Assembly: GCF_003363775.1 (NCBI RefSeq)
Contig: NZ_CP031376.1
Location: forward strand, 124,001 to 188,000
Length of the DNA stretch: 64,000 bases
DNA from: Spiroplasma alleghenense
GTDB lineage: Bacteria > Bacillota_I > Bacilli_A > Mycoplasmatales > Mycoplasmataceae
Direction: 5' to 3'
In this document: one piece after another, positions 53,964 to 64,000 of the stretch
How positions within the stretch are numbered: position 1 is the stretch's first letter
Layout: the number at the start of each line of letters is the position of its first letter
Position numbers and translations under genes: made by a program
Notes under the pieces: generated by a model
Seen by the model: the letters and a program-made list of their open reading frames with translations, nothing else
What the model was told of the DNA's origin: nothing
The model's database searches: none

Positions 53964-54040
53964 GGCGGGGTAGCTCAGTTGGTTAGAGCGTTCGGCTCAT
54001 ACCCGAAAGGTCAGGAGTTCAAGTCTCCTCCCCGCTACCA
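53964..54040 (+). tRNA. tRNA-Met (CAU), elongator
   Basis: 77 nt, acceptor GGCGGGG/CCCCGCT, anticodon CAT in CTCATACC. Assigned elongator because the other two CAT tRNAs fit fMet and Ile2. Confidence 0.9.
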
Positions 54041-54051
54041 TATTTAATTTT

Positions 54052-54128
54052 GGACCTTTAGCTCAGTTGGTTAGAGCATCCGGCTCATAACCGGACGGTC
54101 ATTGGTTCAAGTCCAATAAGGTCCACCA
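54052..54128 (+). tRNA. tRNA-Ile2 (CAU, lysidine-modified)
   Basis: 77 nt, acceptor GGACCTT/AAGGTCC, anticodon CAT. The GGACCTTTAGCTCAGTTGG start matches known Ile2 tRNAs whose C34 is changed to lysidine by TilS to read AUA. Confidence 0.85.
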
Positions 54129-54179
54129 TGATTAGCTTAAAAAGGCGGATTGTGAAGGACCCAAAATACAACTTTTTGT

Positions 54180-54272
54180 GGAAGATTACCCAAGCCTGGC
54201 TGAAGGGGTCGGTCTTGAAAACCGAGAGTCGGGGAAACCCGAGCGGGGGTTCGAATCCCTCATCTTCCGCCA
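54180..54272 (+). tRNA. tRNA-Ser (UGA)
   Basis: 93 nt with long variable arm, acceptor GGAAGAT/ATCTTCC, anticodon TGA in CTTGAAAAC, encoded CCA. Confidence 0.96.
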
Positions 54273-54287
54273 TTTTTATATTATTAT

Positions 54288-54363
<76 letters not shown>

Positions 54364-54365
54364 AT

Positions 54366-54442
54366 GGCCCCATAGCGAAGTTGGTTATCGCGCCTCCCTG
54401 TCACGGAGGAGATCACGAGTTCGAGTCTCGTTGGGGTCGCCA
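54366..54442 (+). tRNA. tRNA-Asp (GUC)
   Basis: 77 nt, acceptor GGCCCCA/TGGGGTC, anticodon GTC in CTGTCACG, encoded CCA. Confidence 0.97.
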
Positions 54443-54448
54443 TCATAT

Positions 54449-54524
54449 GGTTTTGTAGCTCAGTCGGTAGAGCAATTGATTGAAGCTCAATGTGTCGGCG
54501 GTTCAATTCCGTCCAAAACCACCA
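54449..54524 (+). tRNA. tRNA-Phe (GAA)
   Basis: 76 nt, acceptor GGTTTTG/CAAAACC, anticodon GAA in TTGAAGC, encoded CCA. Confidence 0.97.
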
Positions 54525-54538
54525 TTTAAGTAACTTAG

Positions 54539-54560
54539 AGATGCGCAGCATCTTTTTTTT
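54539..54560 (+). terminator. Terminator of the tRNA cluster
   Basis: AGATGC-GCA-GCATCT followed by eight T. Confidence 0.9.
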
Positions 54561-54608
54561 GTTTAAAAGTAGTTTATAATTATATTTAAGTGATAAAGCG
54601 GGGGCATT

Positions 54609-55334
54609 ATGTTTTTAAAAAAATCATTAAATTCTAATTTTATTTTAAACCGCGGTGAGTGACTGGCTTATTTTGACGAAAATAACGTTTTAAACAAGTC
54701 AAAGTTATCAATCCGCAGAAGTGGAAGAAAAATTAAAAATTACGAAAATTTCATTCTTTTTAAAAGATGAATATTATGAAGATGAATTACGAAAAACTTC
54801 ACTTTCGATGAAAAATTTATTAATGGTTTTTTTAAACTCGTAAGGAAAATGGACATCTCGTTGACATCTGAAGAAAATAGATTTATTTTTAATGTACAAG
54901 AAATTTATTTCAACAGTTGAAGACCACTAAAAGAACTTCCGGTTCGTTTCCAAATAGAACCAAAGGAATTAATTAATTTTAAAGAGAGTTCTGTTAATGT
55001 CCATAAGCTTGTTAACAAGGACGGAAAGGTAAAAGCGGAATTTGAAAATAATTATGATTTATACTTTTCTTTTAAAAATATTTATTTTTGCGATTCAGAA
55101 CAAAAATTTATCAAAAAAGTAGATTTAAAAAAAATTAGTAAAATTGAGCTTAAACATTTTGGAGTAATAATTACAATTTCTGGTCAAGAATATTTATTTA
55201 GGGGAGCAAATAAACTTTTGGTTTATTCAATTCTTCAAAGGGTGATGCCAACATATGTTGAGCCATTAAATAAGTTTCCTGACTTATATGGTTACTTTGA
55301 CTTCTGGTCAAAAATTCAACAAAATATACTATAA
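54609..55334 (+). CDS. Hypothetical protein with Trp-rich basic N-terminal half
   Basis: A 241-residue protein open only with UGA as Trp (FILFKRWILWRWITKNFTF). There is no good Shine-Dalgarno sequence (AAAGCGGGGGC lies upstream). The first 75 residues are basic and the C-terminal half has beta-like repeats (LKKISKIELKHFGVIITISG). No signal peptide or clear TM. It sits between the tRNA cluster and tpiA. Not recognised. Confidence 0.65.
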
Positions 55335-55413
55335 TAATTTTCTATACCTCTCTTTAAGAAGTTGTTTAGAAGTGTTATAATTTTTTGGTAATAGAAAAAA
55401 GGAGAAACTCATT

Positions 55414-56160
55414 ATGAGAAAAAAAATTATTATTGGTAACTGAAAAATGTATAAAACTAATTCAGAAGCCCTAGAATTTATTAAGGCGGTTGACAGCAAA
55501 ATTGTTAAAAACCCAGACTTAATTGCAGGAATTGGTGTGCCATTTACTGCTTTAAGTGATGCGGCAAAAGTGGCTAAAAATTTAGTTATTGCAGCTGAAA
55601 ATGTTCACTTCGAAAAAGAAGGTGCATTTACGGGGGAAATTTCAATTCCAATGCTAAAAGACATCAATGTTAAATATGTAATTATTGGTCACTCAGAACG
55701 TCGTGAAATGTTCAATGAAACTGATGAAACTGTAAACAAAAAAGCAAAAGCTTTGTTAGAAAATAATATGGTCCCAGTTTTATGTTGTGGAGAATCACTA
55801 GAAATTTTTGAAGCTAAAAAAACTAAATCATGAGTTGAAAACCAAATTACAAAAGGTTTTGCAAACATTAGTGCTGAAGATGCTAAAAAAGTTGTTATTG
55901 CTTATGAACCAATCTGAGCAATTGGAACAGGAAAAGTTGCAACTCCAGAAATTGCTCAAGAAGTATGTAAAGTAGTTCGTGAAAAAATTGCAAGTCTATA
56001 TAATCAAGATGTTGCAAACGAAATTTTAATTCAATATGGTGGAAGTGTAAAGCCTGAAAATATTAAAGAAATTTTAAGTCAAGCAGATATAGATGGAGCG
56101 CTAGTTGGAGGGGCTTCTCTAATTCCTGATTCATATTTAGGATTAGTAAACTATAAATAA
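55414..56160 (+). CDS. tpiA: Triosephosphate isomerase
   Basis: A 248-residue protein of usual length. AAAAAGGAGAAAC precedes the ATG. The GNWKM start, the catalytic His93 in IIGHSERR, Glu165 in AYEPIWAIGTG and the phosphate-loop end [10 protein letters not shown]...GALVGGASL are all present. It interconverts dihydroxyacetone phosphate and glyceraldehyde 3-phosphate. Its stop overlaps the HAD gene start by one base; gpmI follows, forming a glycolytic operon. Confidence 0.97.
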
Positions 56161-56984
56161 TGCCAGAAATTAAATTATTAGCTTTGGACATGGATGGCAC
56201 AAGTTATGAGCCAATGGGTGAAATTGTTTTAGAAAATAAAGAAGCAATTATAAATGTTATTGAAAAAGAGATTCCTGTTGTATTTATAACTGGTCGTCCG
56301 ATTAATAGTCCCAAAAATAAACTATTAGAAAATGGCTTTTTATCTAAAAATACTATAATGGCTGGATTTAACGGTGCCTGCATCTTTGATGTAAAAACTC
56401 AAAAAGTAATTGCTTCAAATCCCATTTCAAAAGACATCGTAAACCAAGCATTTAAGTTAACATTAAAAGATGAATATCGCGATGTAATCATTTGAGGTTA
56501 TAGTACTGATTTTGACGAGTCGGTGATAAATAATTTAAAAACAAATAGTAAAGAAATTATTAAAGAACAAAACTTCTTTACGGGCAATTTTGTTAATTTT
56601 GAAGACCTTTCAAAACCTTATGATAAAGACTGTTACAAGTTTTTAATTTTCAATTTTGAAGATTCTTTTATTGAAGAACTTAAAAAGATGGGACTAGAAA
56701 CCGCTATTAATGCAACTCATACAGCTTGTGAAGTCACTGCTTCAAAAATAAATAAAAAATATGCAATTCAAGAAATTGAAAAATTATTAAAAATTGATGC
56801 TAAAGATATTATGGCAATGGGAGATGGAACTAATGATATTCCGATGATGGAATATGTTGGATTTCCGGTTTCTTTTACAAACTGTGTTGATGAGGTTAAG
56901 AAAATTTCAAAAGCTCATATCGACTTAGATTGATCACAAGGTGCCGTGGCAAAAGCAATTAATAAATTTATATTAAACAAATAA
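56160..56984 (+). CDS. Cof-type HAD hydrolase
   Basis: A 274-residue protein. The nucleophile Asp is in LLALDMDGTSY (residues 6-16), the conserved Thr in VFITGRP, the Lys region in SKINKKYAIQEI and the acidic end motif in MGDGTNDIPMMEY. This is the HAD-IIB (Cof) pattern of sugar-phosphate or riboflavin-precursor phosphatases. It lies between tpiA and gpmI, which suggests a sugar-phosphate housekeeping role, but the substrate is not known. Confidence 0.92.
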
Positions 56985-56997
56985 TTAGGAGAACAAG

Positions 56998-58587
56998 ATG
57001 AAAACAAAACAACCAATTTTACTAGCAATTTTAGATGGGTGAGGAATCGCTCCAGATAATAAAGGAAATGCTGTTAGTTTGGCTAAAATGGACTTTGTGG
57101 AGTCTTTGAAAAAAGATTATCCATGAGTTCAAGCGAATGCAAGTGGAGAATGAGTTGGACTACCAGATGGACAAATGGGTAACTCTGAAGTTGGTCATAT
57201 TCACTTGGGTTCAGGAAGAATTAAGTATGAATCACTAACTTTAATTAATCAAGCAATTAAAAATGCGACATTTAGCAAAAATGAGGAAATTATTAAAGCT
57301 GTTGAATTTGCTAAAAAAAATAACAAGGCTTTCCATATTATGGGTCTTTACTCTGATGGAGGAGTTCATGCGCATATGAATCATATTCTAGCTGCATTTG
57401 AAACTGCTGCCAACCTTGGAGCTAAAGAAATCTATGTTCATCTATTTGCTGATGGTCGTGATACAAAACCAACAGTATTAGAAACATACCTAGAACCTTT
57501 AGAAAAACTATTTAACCAATATAAAGTTGGGGCCATTGGTTCAATTAGTGGAAGATTTTATGCAATGGATCGTGATAAAAGATTTGAAAGAACCGCTCAA
57601 GCTTATGAAACATTATTCACTCGCAATGGTAAAACTTCATTTTCAAATCCAAGAGAGTACATTAAAAACCAATATGCTGCTGGAAAAGATGATGAAGGAA
57701 TTATTCCTGCATTTAATAGTGAAGCACCAAATGGGTTTATCAAACCAGGAGATGGAGTTTTATTTGCAAACTTTAGACCAGATCGCGCCATTCAAATGGC
57801 AGCAACAATCACAAACAATAAATATTTAGCATGAGAAGATAAAGCATTCAAAGACTTGAAATTTATCGGAGATGATATTTATTTTGTTTCAATGATGGAA
57901 TACTCACAAGTAGTGGGTTCACCAAAAGTTGCCTTCAAATCAATTGAAGTTGTAAATGGACTTGGGGAGTGATTAAGCAAAAAAGATTATCGTCAATTAA
58001 GAATTGCTGAGACTGAAAAAATTGCTCACGTAACTTTCTTCTTTGATGGAGGTAAGGACTACTTCAAAAATGGTTTAGCTACTCAATCAGAAATTACTTT
58101 AAAAGGGGCTAGTGCTGACTTAATTGCTTCACCAAAAGTTGCTACATATGATTTAAAACCAGAAATGAGCGCAAAAGAAATTACTGACAAATTAATTGAA
58201 GAAATTAACCGTAATGAATTTGACGTAATAATTTTAAATTATGCTAACTGTGATATGGTTGGTCATACTGGAATTTTAGAATCAACAATTAAAGCTGTGA
58301 AAACTTTAGATGATCAATTAAAAAGAGTTCATGAAGCAATGCAAAAAGTTAACGGGGTAATGATTATTACAGCAGATCATGGAAATGCAGAAATCATGAT
58401 TGACCAAGAGGGTGGACCAAATAAAAAGCACACCAGTCAATTAGTACCGATAATTATTACTAAAAAAGATTTAAAATTGCGACAAAAGGATGCAGCAATT
58501 GCTGATATTGCTCCAACAATTTTAGATTTATTGGGAGAAGAAATTCCTAGCGAAATGACTCAACCAAGTTTAATTGAGGAAAAATAA
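56998..58587 (+). CDS. gpmI: 2,3-bisphosphoglycerate-independent phosphoglycerate mutase
   Basis: A 529-residue metalloenzyme of the alkaline-phosphatase superfamily. The metal-binding Asp is in AILDGWG, the phospho-Ser63 in GNSEVGH, and the C-terminal metal block in TADHGNAEIMID and HTSQLVPI. It converts 3-phosphoglycerate to 2-phosphoglycerate using manganese. TAGGAGAACAAG precedes the start. Confidence 0.96.
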
Positions 58588-58611
58588 TTACTAATTTAAA
58601 ATTAAATTTTA

Positions 58612-58640
58612 AAAAGTCCAAATTAATTTGGACTTTTTTT
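58612..58640 (+). terminator. Terminator of the tpiA-gpmI operon
   Basis: AAAGTCCAAAT/ATTTGGACTTT palindrome followed by T8. Confidence 0.9.
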
Positions 58641-58662
58641 TATTATCATAATTTCGTACTTA

Positions 58663-58691
58663 TTGAACCATTAAGTCTAATCATATATACT
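58663..58691 (+). promoter_or_regulatory. Promoter of lipoprotein 4
   Basis: TTGAAC, a 17-base spacer, TATACT. The -10 box is the same TATACT as in the (TA)n promoter, but here the spacer is not a pure TA run and cannot slip as easily. Arms ATTAAG/CTTAAT frame it. Confidence 0.7.
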
Positions 58692-58721
58692 TAATATATA
58701 AAAAGTAACGGAGAAACAATT

Positions 58722-60491
58722 ATGAAAAAATTATTATGTATTTTAGGAGCCTCAACAATGGTTGTTTCTGCTCCTTTAAGTGTTATTTCTTGCAAAAAAA
58801 CAAAAAGTAGAGTGGATGATGAATTTGACTATAATCGAATAATAAAAGAATTTATTGATGAGGTCGCCTCAATTTTTAAAACTGAAATTTCAACTAGATT
58901 TAATGAATATCAATTTATAAGCGATCAACAATTACCAGATGAATTGGACTACAAAACAATTAAAGACAGTGATCAACAGTTTAAAGAACGCAAGGGTGAG
59001 GTTTACGACAATGTGGTAACTTGAATTTCTGATTTAATTCCTCGTGACAATATTAATAATGTAATCAAAGAAGAAGTTTTAACAAATGTTAACTACAACC
59101 CAGTTTTAATTGATAGAAATACCCCACTAAAGGATGGCATTTGGATTGATGAAGTTAATTTAAAAAGCCAAGAAGTTGCTTTAACTTTTACAGTAAAAAT
59201 TTCTTCAACTATTCATTTAAAGGGCGGAAATGATGAAAAATATTTTGAGTCGATTGATTCATATGTTATTATAAATGTTTTTGATCAAGAGGCTATTTTA
59301 GAGCAGGCTAAAAAAATCGAAGCCGAATATGTGGATCTGATTAATAATAAAATCGCCAACAGTATTTTGTTTTTATCTGATTCAGGTAATTTAGATAAAA
59401 CAACTCTTGAAATCCCGGAAAATGAAATTCTTAAAAAATACTTGAAAGATGAAATTAATAATTTAAAAATAGATGATGGTCAAATGAATGATAAAAATTT
59501 GAGTCTGAAAGTAGTAGATGGTGGAATTGTAGATGCAGGAACCGGAATGCATACAAATGAATTTGAGGCAAACGCCGTACCTTATCAAACTTTTTTAAAG
59601 GCACTCCAAGATGATCAAGAAGCTGAACAAACTTTATTGGAAAATATTAAGGGAAACGATGGTAAGTGAAAAAGAATTGAAAGTTTTACCTCAAGTGATT
59701 ATGTTGAAATTGATAAAGCAATTGCTAGAGGAGAAAAAATTTCAAGAGCTCTAAACCAGTATGGACTATCAAGTCATGTTAAAGAGGAATCTATTTTCAA
59801 AAGACTTCTCTTAAGTTCGAAATCATCATTTAAAATTGATTTTGAAAAAGACGCGAATATAATTGCTGTTTTTGCAACCGAATTAAAAGGTTTGAGTTTC
59901 ACTCTAGCAAAATCAGATTTTGAATTAAATAGCAGAACTATTTTTATTAGACAAAAAATAACCAGGGAAAATACTTTAGAATACTATGATGATTTTATTC
60001 AATCAGCCTGAGAGTTTCAAAAAACTTTTTTACAAGCTGAACGTGATAGAAACGGAGATGTTATTTTTAACCTACGTGCTCCTCAATTCTGACAGAAATC
60101 AAATTTTGCTGAAAAATTTTTCACTGGAGATGATTTTCCTATTCAAGAACTATTTTTAGCAAATGAACAAGCTAATGAGAAAAATTTGGTTTTCAATTTT
60201 AGCCAAGATATGCTTCGTTCAAATCAATATTTAGGATTTGCAAGGCCTAAATACATTTATGTCAACAAAGATTTTAATATTTTCTATTATGATTTACACC
60301 AAACCACAGGAAGAGTTGTAGCGCTAAATAACATAGCAATTACCACATCTTTATTTCCTGATGTATTAAAAAATTATGGCCAACCTCAGTTAACTTTCGA
60401 AACATATAATAAGTCGAATCCTAACTATAATCCTGACGATATTAAAGAGATTTTGGATTATATGAAATCTCCATTGAGTCTAAAGTTTTAA
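58722..60491 (+). CDS. Surface lipoprotein, paralog family member 4
   Basis: A 589-residue protein. GGAGAAAC precedes the ATG. The leader MKKLLCILGASTMVVSAPLS ends in VISC (Cys 24); a second Cys in the leader (residue 6) is not in a lipobox. The family block NVNYNPVLIDRNTPLKDG is near residues 124-141. It shares domain order with members 1-3 (acidic helical start, beta-like middle, C-terminal third with QKTFLQAERDRNGDVIFNLR). The function is unknown. Confidence 0.85.
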
Positions 60492-60600
60492 AATTTAAAT
60501 ATAGGATAAAAATTAACTTCGGTTAATTTTTTATTTTAGGAGTTAAAAAAAATTTAAACTTTAAGGTATAATATAAAAATAAGAATTTAAGGAGAAAAAT

Positions 60601-61524
60601 ATGAAAACAGATTTTGATTTAATAATTATTGGCGCAGGACCAGGAGGTATTACGGCTGGAATATATGCTGCTCGCTCAGGGCTCAAAACCGCTATTATTG
60701 AAAGAGAAGTTCCCGGAGGGAAGGTTAATAAAACTGCTGAAATTGAAAACTATCCTGGATTCACCTCAATTATGGGACCTGATTTAGCTGTTAGTCTTTT
60801 CTCGCAAGCCCAAGCGGTTGGTGCAGAATTTGTCTTTGACGAAGTTTTAAAAATACATAAAAATCCACAAAATATTTTTGAATTAAATTTAACAAATCAA
60901 GTTCTAAAATCTAAGTCTGTCATTATTGCTACAGGTACAAAGGAACGCAAACTAGGAGTCCCTGGAGAAGAACGCCTTTATGGAAAAGGGGTTTCTTATT
61001 GCGCTGTATGTGATGGAGCTTTCTTCAAAGAAAAACCTTTAATAGTTGTTGGAGGAGGATTAGCGGCAGTCGAAGAGTCGCTCTATTTAACTAAATTTGC
61101 TAGCAAAGTTACTTTAGTTCACAGAAGAGAGGAGTTCCGCGCGGCTGAATCGGTTGTTGATAAAACCCGTCGTCATGAAAAAGTTGAGTTTATGCTAAAT
61201 TGTGTTGTTGAAGAAATTATCGGAGACAAGGTTGTTGAAGCCGTTATAGTCAAGGATTTAAAAAATAACACAACTAAAAAAATCGAGGTTGCTGGAATAT
61301 TCCCGTTAATTGGTAGTGATCCTATTACTGATTTTGTTAAGGATTTGAAAATTCTAAATGAAACAAATAGTATCATCACTGATATTGAAATGAAAACATC
61401 AATACCAGGTCTTTTTGCGGTAGGTGATGTTAGAAACACTCCGTTAAAACAAATTGCAACTGCAGTTGGAGATGGTGCTATTGCGGCTCAAAAAGCAATT
61501 GAATACTGCGATAATTTTGAATAA
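60601..61524 (+). CDS. trxB: Thioredoxin reductase
   Basis: A 307-residue flavoprotein. AAGGAGAAA precedes the ATG. FAD site [20 protein letters not shown], redox pair Cys134-Ala-Val-Cys137 in [16 protein letters not shown] site [15 protein letters not shown] and the C-terminal FAD motif [20 protein letters not shown]. It reduces thioredoxin with NADPH. Two hairpins separate it from the convergent rhodanese gene. Confidence 0.97.
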   Translation: MKTDFDLIIIGAGPGGITAGIYAARSGLKTAIIEREVPGGKVNKTAEIENYPGFTSIMGPDLAVSLFSQAQAVGAEFVFDEVLKIHKNPQNIFELNLTNQVLKSKSVIIATGTKERKLGVPGEERLYGKGVSYCAVCDGAFFKEKPLIVVGGGLAAVEESLYLTKFASKVTLVHRREEFRAAESVVDKTRRHEKVEFMLNCVVEEIIGDKVVEAVIVKDLKNNTTKKIEVAGIFPLIGSDPITDFVKDLKILNETNSIITDIEMKTSIPGLFAVGDVRNTPLKQIATAVGDGAIAAQKAIEYCDNFE

Positions 61525-61557
61525 AAAAACCCTTTATAAAAAAGGGTAAAATATTTG

Positions 61558-61585
61558 AATCACAACTAGGTTGTGATTTTTATTT
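61558..61585. terminator. Terminator between trxB and the rhodanese gene
   Basis: AATCACAAC-TAG-GTTGTGATT followed by T-rich sequence. Its end overlaps the stop of the rhodanese gene on the other strand. Confidence 0.8.
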
Positions 61586-61870
61586 TTCAACACCAAGCAT
61601 TCCGCCGGCTAAATTAATAACATTACTAAATCCTTCGCTCTTTAGCTGTTCAAAAGCAATTTGCGAACGCATCCCGCTTCGACATATTAGGGCGAATTTT
61701 GAATCAAGTTTAAAGTTTTCTTGACAATGCTTAATTAATTCTCCTAATGCGATATTTTCAGCAATTTCAAGCTTGGGTAGCAATTCAAGTTCACTTGAAT
61801 CACGCACATCAATAATCTTGTATCCTTCTTGAAAAAGTTTTTCGATTTCTTGATATTTCAAATCTATCAC
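61580..61870 (-). CDS. Rhodanese-domain protein
   Basis: A 96-residue single rhodanese domain: YKIIDVRDSSELE at the start, the catalytic Cys in LICRSGMRSQIA and FSNVINLAGGMLGVE at the end. It can carry a sulfur as persulfide. It overlaps the upstream reductase gene by four bases, which suggests a shared sulfur or redox role. Confidence 0.93.
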   Translation of the reverse strand: MIDLKYQEIEKLFQEGYKIIDVRDSSELELLPKLEIAENIALGELIKHCQENFKLDSKFALICRSGMRSQIAFEQLKSEGFSNVINLAGGMLGVEK

Positions 61871-62820
61871 CCCTTGTTCGCTATTTTTTTGTGATTAATC
61901 ATCATTTCGATTTTGCTTAAAGCAGTAACGGCTTCCTGAAAACCAAAGATTAAGTTTCTTTTTTTAGTTGGATAAATAACAGCATCTCCTGCTGCAAAAA
62001 CCCCTGGAACACTTGTGCTCATTTCTAAGTCAACAATAATTTTATTCAAATCATTTCGATCCAAATTAAGCCCTTTTAATGGATGGGGTTTTATCACGGC
62101 CCCAAACTGTACTAAACATTCGTCAAACTTAACTTCTTTTTCCAGTCCATTATTTGCTACTACAATACTTTTAACTTTTTTGCCATCCGTTTTTCTAATT
62201 TCTTTAAATTCAAAAGGCGTTAAAATTTCAACATCATCTTTTATGCTATCTATTGGACCTCTAAACTCTTCTCTGCGATGAATTAAAGTTACATTTGCAT
62301 TAGGTGAGAGATTTTTTGCTCAATCAATGGCAGAATCCCCACCTCCAAAAATAACAACTTTTTTATTATTAAAATCTTCTTTATTTTTTACAACATAATG
62401 AATATTTTCTCAATCATCGTCCACCAAACGGATTGACTGGTATTGTCCCAATCCTTCGCAAACCAAAATAGACTTGTAAGTGGCTTGACAATGGTCGCTA
62501 AATTTAACTAAAAAATGAAATTTGAAATCATCGGGAGTTTTAACCTTAATAACTTCAACCACAGAAGTGTTAGTTTTTAGTTCAATTTTTGAATTATCAT
62601 TATTGGCATCATCAAGCATGTTGCGTACAAAGTCTTTGGCTTTAATTTCACTAATTCCAGGAAGGTTATGAATTGTTTTTTCTGGATAAGCTAAGTTTGC
62701 TTGTCCTCCAACTTCGTAATTAGCCTCAATTATAGTTCCGCTCAAAGATAAATTATTCGCGAACTTTCACGCATAAAGTCCGGTCGGTCCTGAGCCTATA
62801 ATTAATAAATCTTTCACCAT
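61867..62820 (-). CDS. Ferredoxin-NADP reductase-type flavoprotein (TrxB-like without CxxC)
   Basis: A 317-residue protein. FAD site LLIIGSGPTGLYAWKFANNL, NADP site VVIFGGGDSAIDWAKNL and C-terminal VPGVFAAGDAVIYPTKKRNL. It resembles thioredoxin reductase but has no CxxC between the two sites, as in the ferredoxin/flavodoxin-NADP reductase type 2 (YumC-like) family. It likely passes electrons from NADPH to a ferredoxin or flavodoxin. AGGAATG lies before the ATG. Followed by the rhodanese gene, four-base overlap. Confidence 0.88.
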
Positions 62821-62879
62821 TTTTTATCATTCCTTCCCAAAAATTATAGCATATTGTTATAATAAGATTAGGTGAAATG

Positions 62880-63305
62880 ATGGAAATAAAAAAAATCACA
62901 GATTGAGACCCCATTATAGAGGAATTGGATAATTTTAAAAATCAAGAATTTTTTTTATTGTTAACCGGTGACTTAGGAGCTGGGAAGACTACTTTTACTA
63001 AGGCACTTTTAAAAAAATTTGGAATTACCCAAGTTGTTAATTCCCCAACATTTGTAATTTTAAATCAGTATGAAATTAAAAATGGCTTGCTAAATCATAT
63101 GGACGCCTATCGTCTGGATAAGACTGACGATTTCGAACTTTATGAAGAGCAATTTGAGAATTCTTTTAATGTAATAGAATGGCCTGAAAATTTAAATTTA
63201 GATTTCAAAAATAAATTAGGTTGACATTTAGATATAAAATTTAACCAACAGGGTAATCGAGAAGTCAGGGTTATAAAAAATTTGAAGGATTTTAGAGGAG
63301 AATAG
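62880..63305 (+). CDS. tsaE: tRNA threonylcarbamoyladenosine ATPase TsaE
   Basis: A 141-residue P-loop protein with LLTGDLGAGKTTFTKALLKK and SPTFVILNQYE, and the MDAYRLDK and EWPENL motifs. It drives the t6A-tRNA complex with TsaB and TsaD. Two ATG codons are in frame at 62877 and 62880; the second is favoured because AGGTGA lies at a better distance. tsaB starts two bases after the stop. Confidence 0.94.
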
Positions 63306-63307
63306 TA

Positions 63308-63874
63308 ATGGAACTTTTTATAGACACTTGTAACAACAATTTGGTTTTCTTACTAATACAAAATAATAAAATCATTGATGAAATTATTTTGAAAGACAAT
63401 AAACGTATTTCAGATATTTTTCAATCAAATCTTGATGATCTTTTAAAGCGCAATTCAGTTAAATTGAAGGAAATTAAGTCGATTTATATAACAAAGGGTC
63501 CGGGAAGTTACACTGGTGTCAGAATTGGTTTAACAATGGGTAAAACTCTTTTTTGTATTAATCCAGTAGTTAAAATATTCACTATCTCTAGCTTGTTATT
63601 TCAAGCAGGATTGAAAAATGTAATCTCTATTTTGGATGCTCGATCACAAAAATCTTATTTTGGTGTTTATGAAAATGGAGTCTCAATTATAGAGGACCAA
63701 ATCTTGCCAAATGAAACTGTTGAAGACATTAGCAAGAGTTTTGAAGGCTTTTTAATAGTCCAAGATCAAATCGATTTAGATTACGCTAGTAATTTTCTTG
63801 AATTAAAAACAAAATTTAAATTGGTAACAAAAGCTGAAGAATTAAATCCAAACTATATCAAAAACTTTATTTAA
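63308..63874 (+). CDS. tsaB: tRNA threonylcarbamoyladenosine protein TsaB
   Basis: A 188-residue protein, AGAGGAG upstream. The ASKHA-fold motifs MELFIDTCNNNLVFLLI and IYITKGPGSYTGVRIGLTMG identify TsaB, the inactive partner that activates TsaD. SILDARSQKSYFGVYENG matches the family middle. It is coupled to tsaE. This is slightly shorter than E. coli TsaB (231). Confidence 0.94.
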   Translation: MELFIDTCNNNLVFLLIQNNKIIDEIILKDNKRISDIFQSNLDDLLKRNSVKLKEIKSIYITKGPGSYTGVRIGLTMGKTLFCINPVVKIFTISSLLFQAGLKNVISILDARSQKSYFGVYENGVSIIEDQILPNETVEDISKSFEGFLIVQDQIDLDYASNFLELKTKFKLVTKAEELNPNYIKNFI

Positions 63875-63890
63875 TTTCAAAAAAACAATG

Positions 63891-63896
63891 TATAAT
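63891..63896 (+). promoter_or_regulatory. -10 box of tRNA-Ser
   Basis: TATAAT preceded by TG, 11 bases before the tRNA. Confidence 0.55.
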
Positions 63897-63907
63897 AGTA
63901 TTTGTAT

Positions 63908-63998
63908 GGATTGATACTCAAGTTGGTGAAGAGGGCACCCTGCTAAGGTGTTAGGCCGGGCAACTGGCGCGAGAGTTCGAGTCTCTCTCAATCCGCCA
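63908..63998 (+). tRNA. tRNA-Ser (GCU)
   Basis: 91 nt with long variable arm, acceptor GGATTGA/TCAATCC, anticodon GCT in CTGCTAAGG, encoded CCA. Confidence 0.96.
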
Positions 63999-64000
63999 TT

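Overview
The window is AT-rich and uses UGA as tryptophan: dozens of otherwise unbroken genes (gatB, potB, tpiA, the GH1 glucosidase, transposase) only read through if UGA is decoded. Together with lipoproteins ending their leaders in a (V)(V/I)(S/A)C lipobox, a potABC/D operon with a PotC-PotD fusion, wall-less-type metabolism and compact tRNA clusters, this points to a mollicute of the Spiroplasma/Mesoplasma/Entomoplasma group. The exact genus cannot be fixed from the sequence alone.

Layout. 1-9.4 kb: edge of a superoxide dismutase gene, a CPBP protease, an RluC/D-type pseudouridine synthase, two polytopic transporters, three tandem small 4-TM proteins with duplicated promoters, a hypothetical cytosolic protein and a large membrane protein. 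9.4-14.6 kb: ligA-gatC-gatA-gatB operon. 14.8-26.6 kb: accessory region with a lipoprotein of a four-member family, an orphan promoter, a decayed IS3-like transposase, a large divergent membrane protein, two big secreted/lipoprotein genes and a 1145-bp tandem duplication that created a second, frameshifted lipoprotein. 26.6-32.3 kb: ktrA/ktrB divergon, folD, four tRNAs, an ornithine/alanine-racemase-like gene, two more tRNAs. 32.4-43.6 kb: membrane proteins, two identical 1338-bp IS3-family elements with 14-bp target duplications, a putative secreted pore-like protein with a membrane partner, a ROK kinase + GH1 glycosidase pair, an ABC ATPase-permease fusion and a B3/B4-domain gene whose last codons were replaced by the IS. 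43.8-53.3 kb: lipoprotein with a (TA)n promoter, potA-potB-potCD, another lipoprotein with a poly-A frameshift. 53.4-64 kb: eleven tRNAs, tpiA-HAD-gpmI, fourth lipoprotein, trxB, rhodanese/ferredoxin-reductase-type flavoprotein pair, tsaE-tsaB and a last tRNA-Ser.

How it fits together. Core functions (translation fidelity through GatCAB and TsaB/E, glycolysis through TpiA and GpmI, K+ and polyamine transport, thioredoxin reduction) are interleaved with a surface-antigen system. Four dispersed paralogous lipoproteins of about 590-605 residues share a conserved block near residues 120-165. One has a promoter in which TA dinucleotides separate a TTGACT -35 box from a TATACT -10 box: nine units give a near-functional 15-bp spacer, while an orphan copy elsewhere has only four units and a 5-bp spacer. 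Another has an A8 tract at which one base shifts the C-terminus into or out of the family-like frame. Direct repeats and IS elements lie around these genes. I interpret this as a phase- and sequence-variable lipoprotein repertoire; this is the most interesting system in the window. No rRNA gene, CRISPR array or replication origin was seen.
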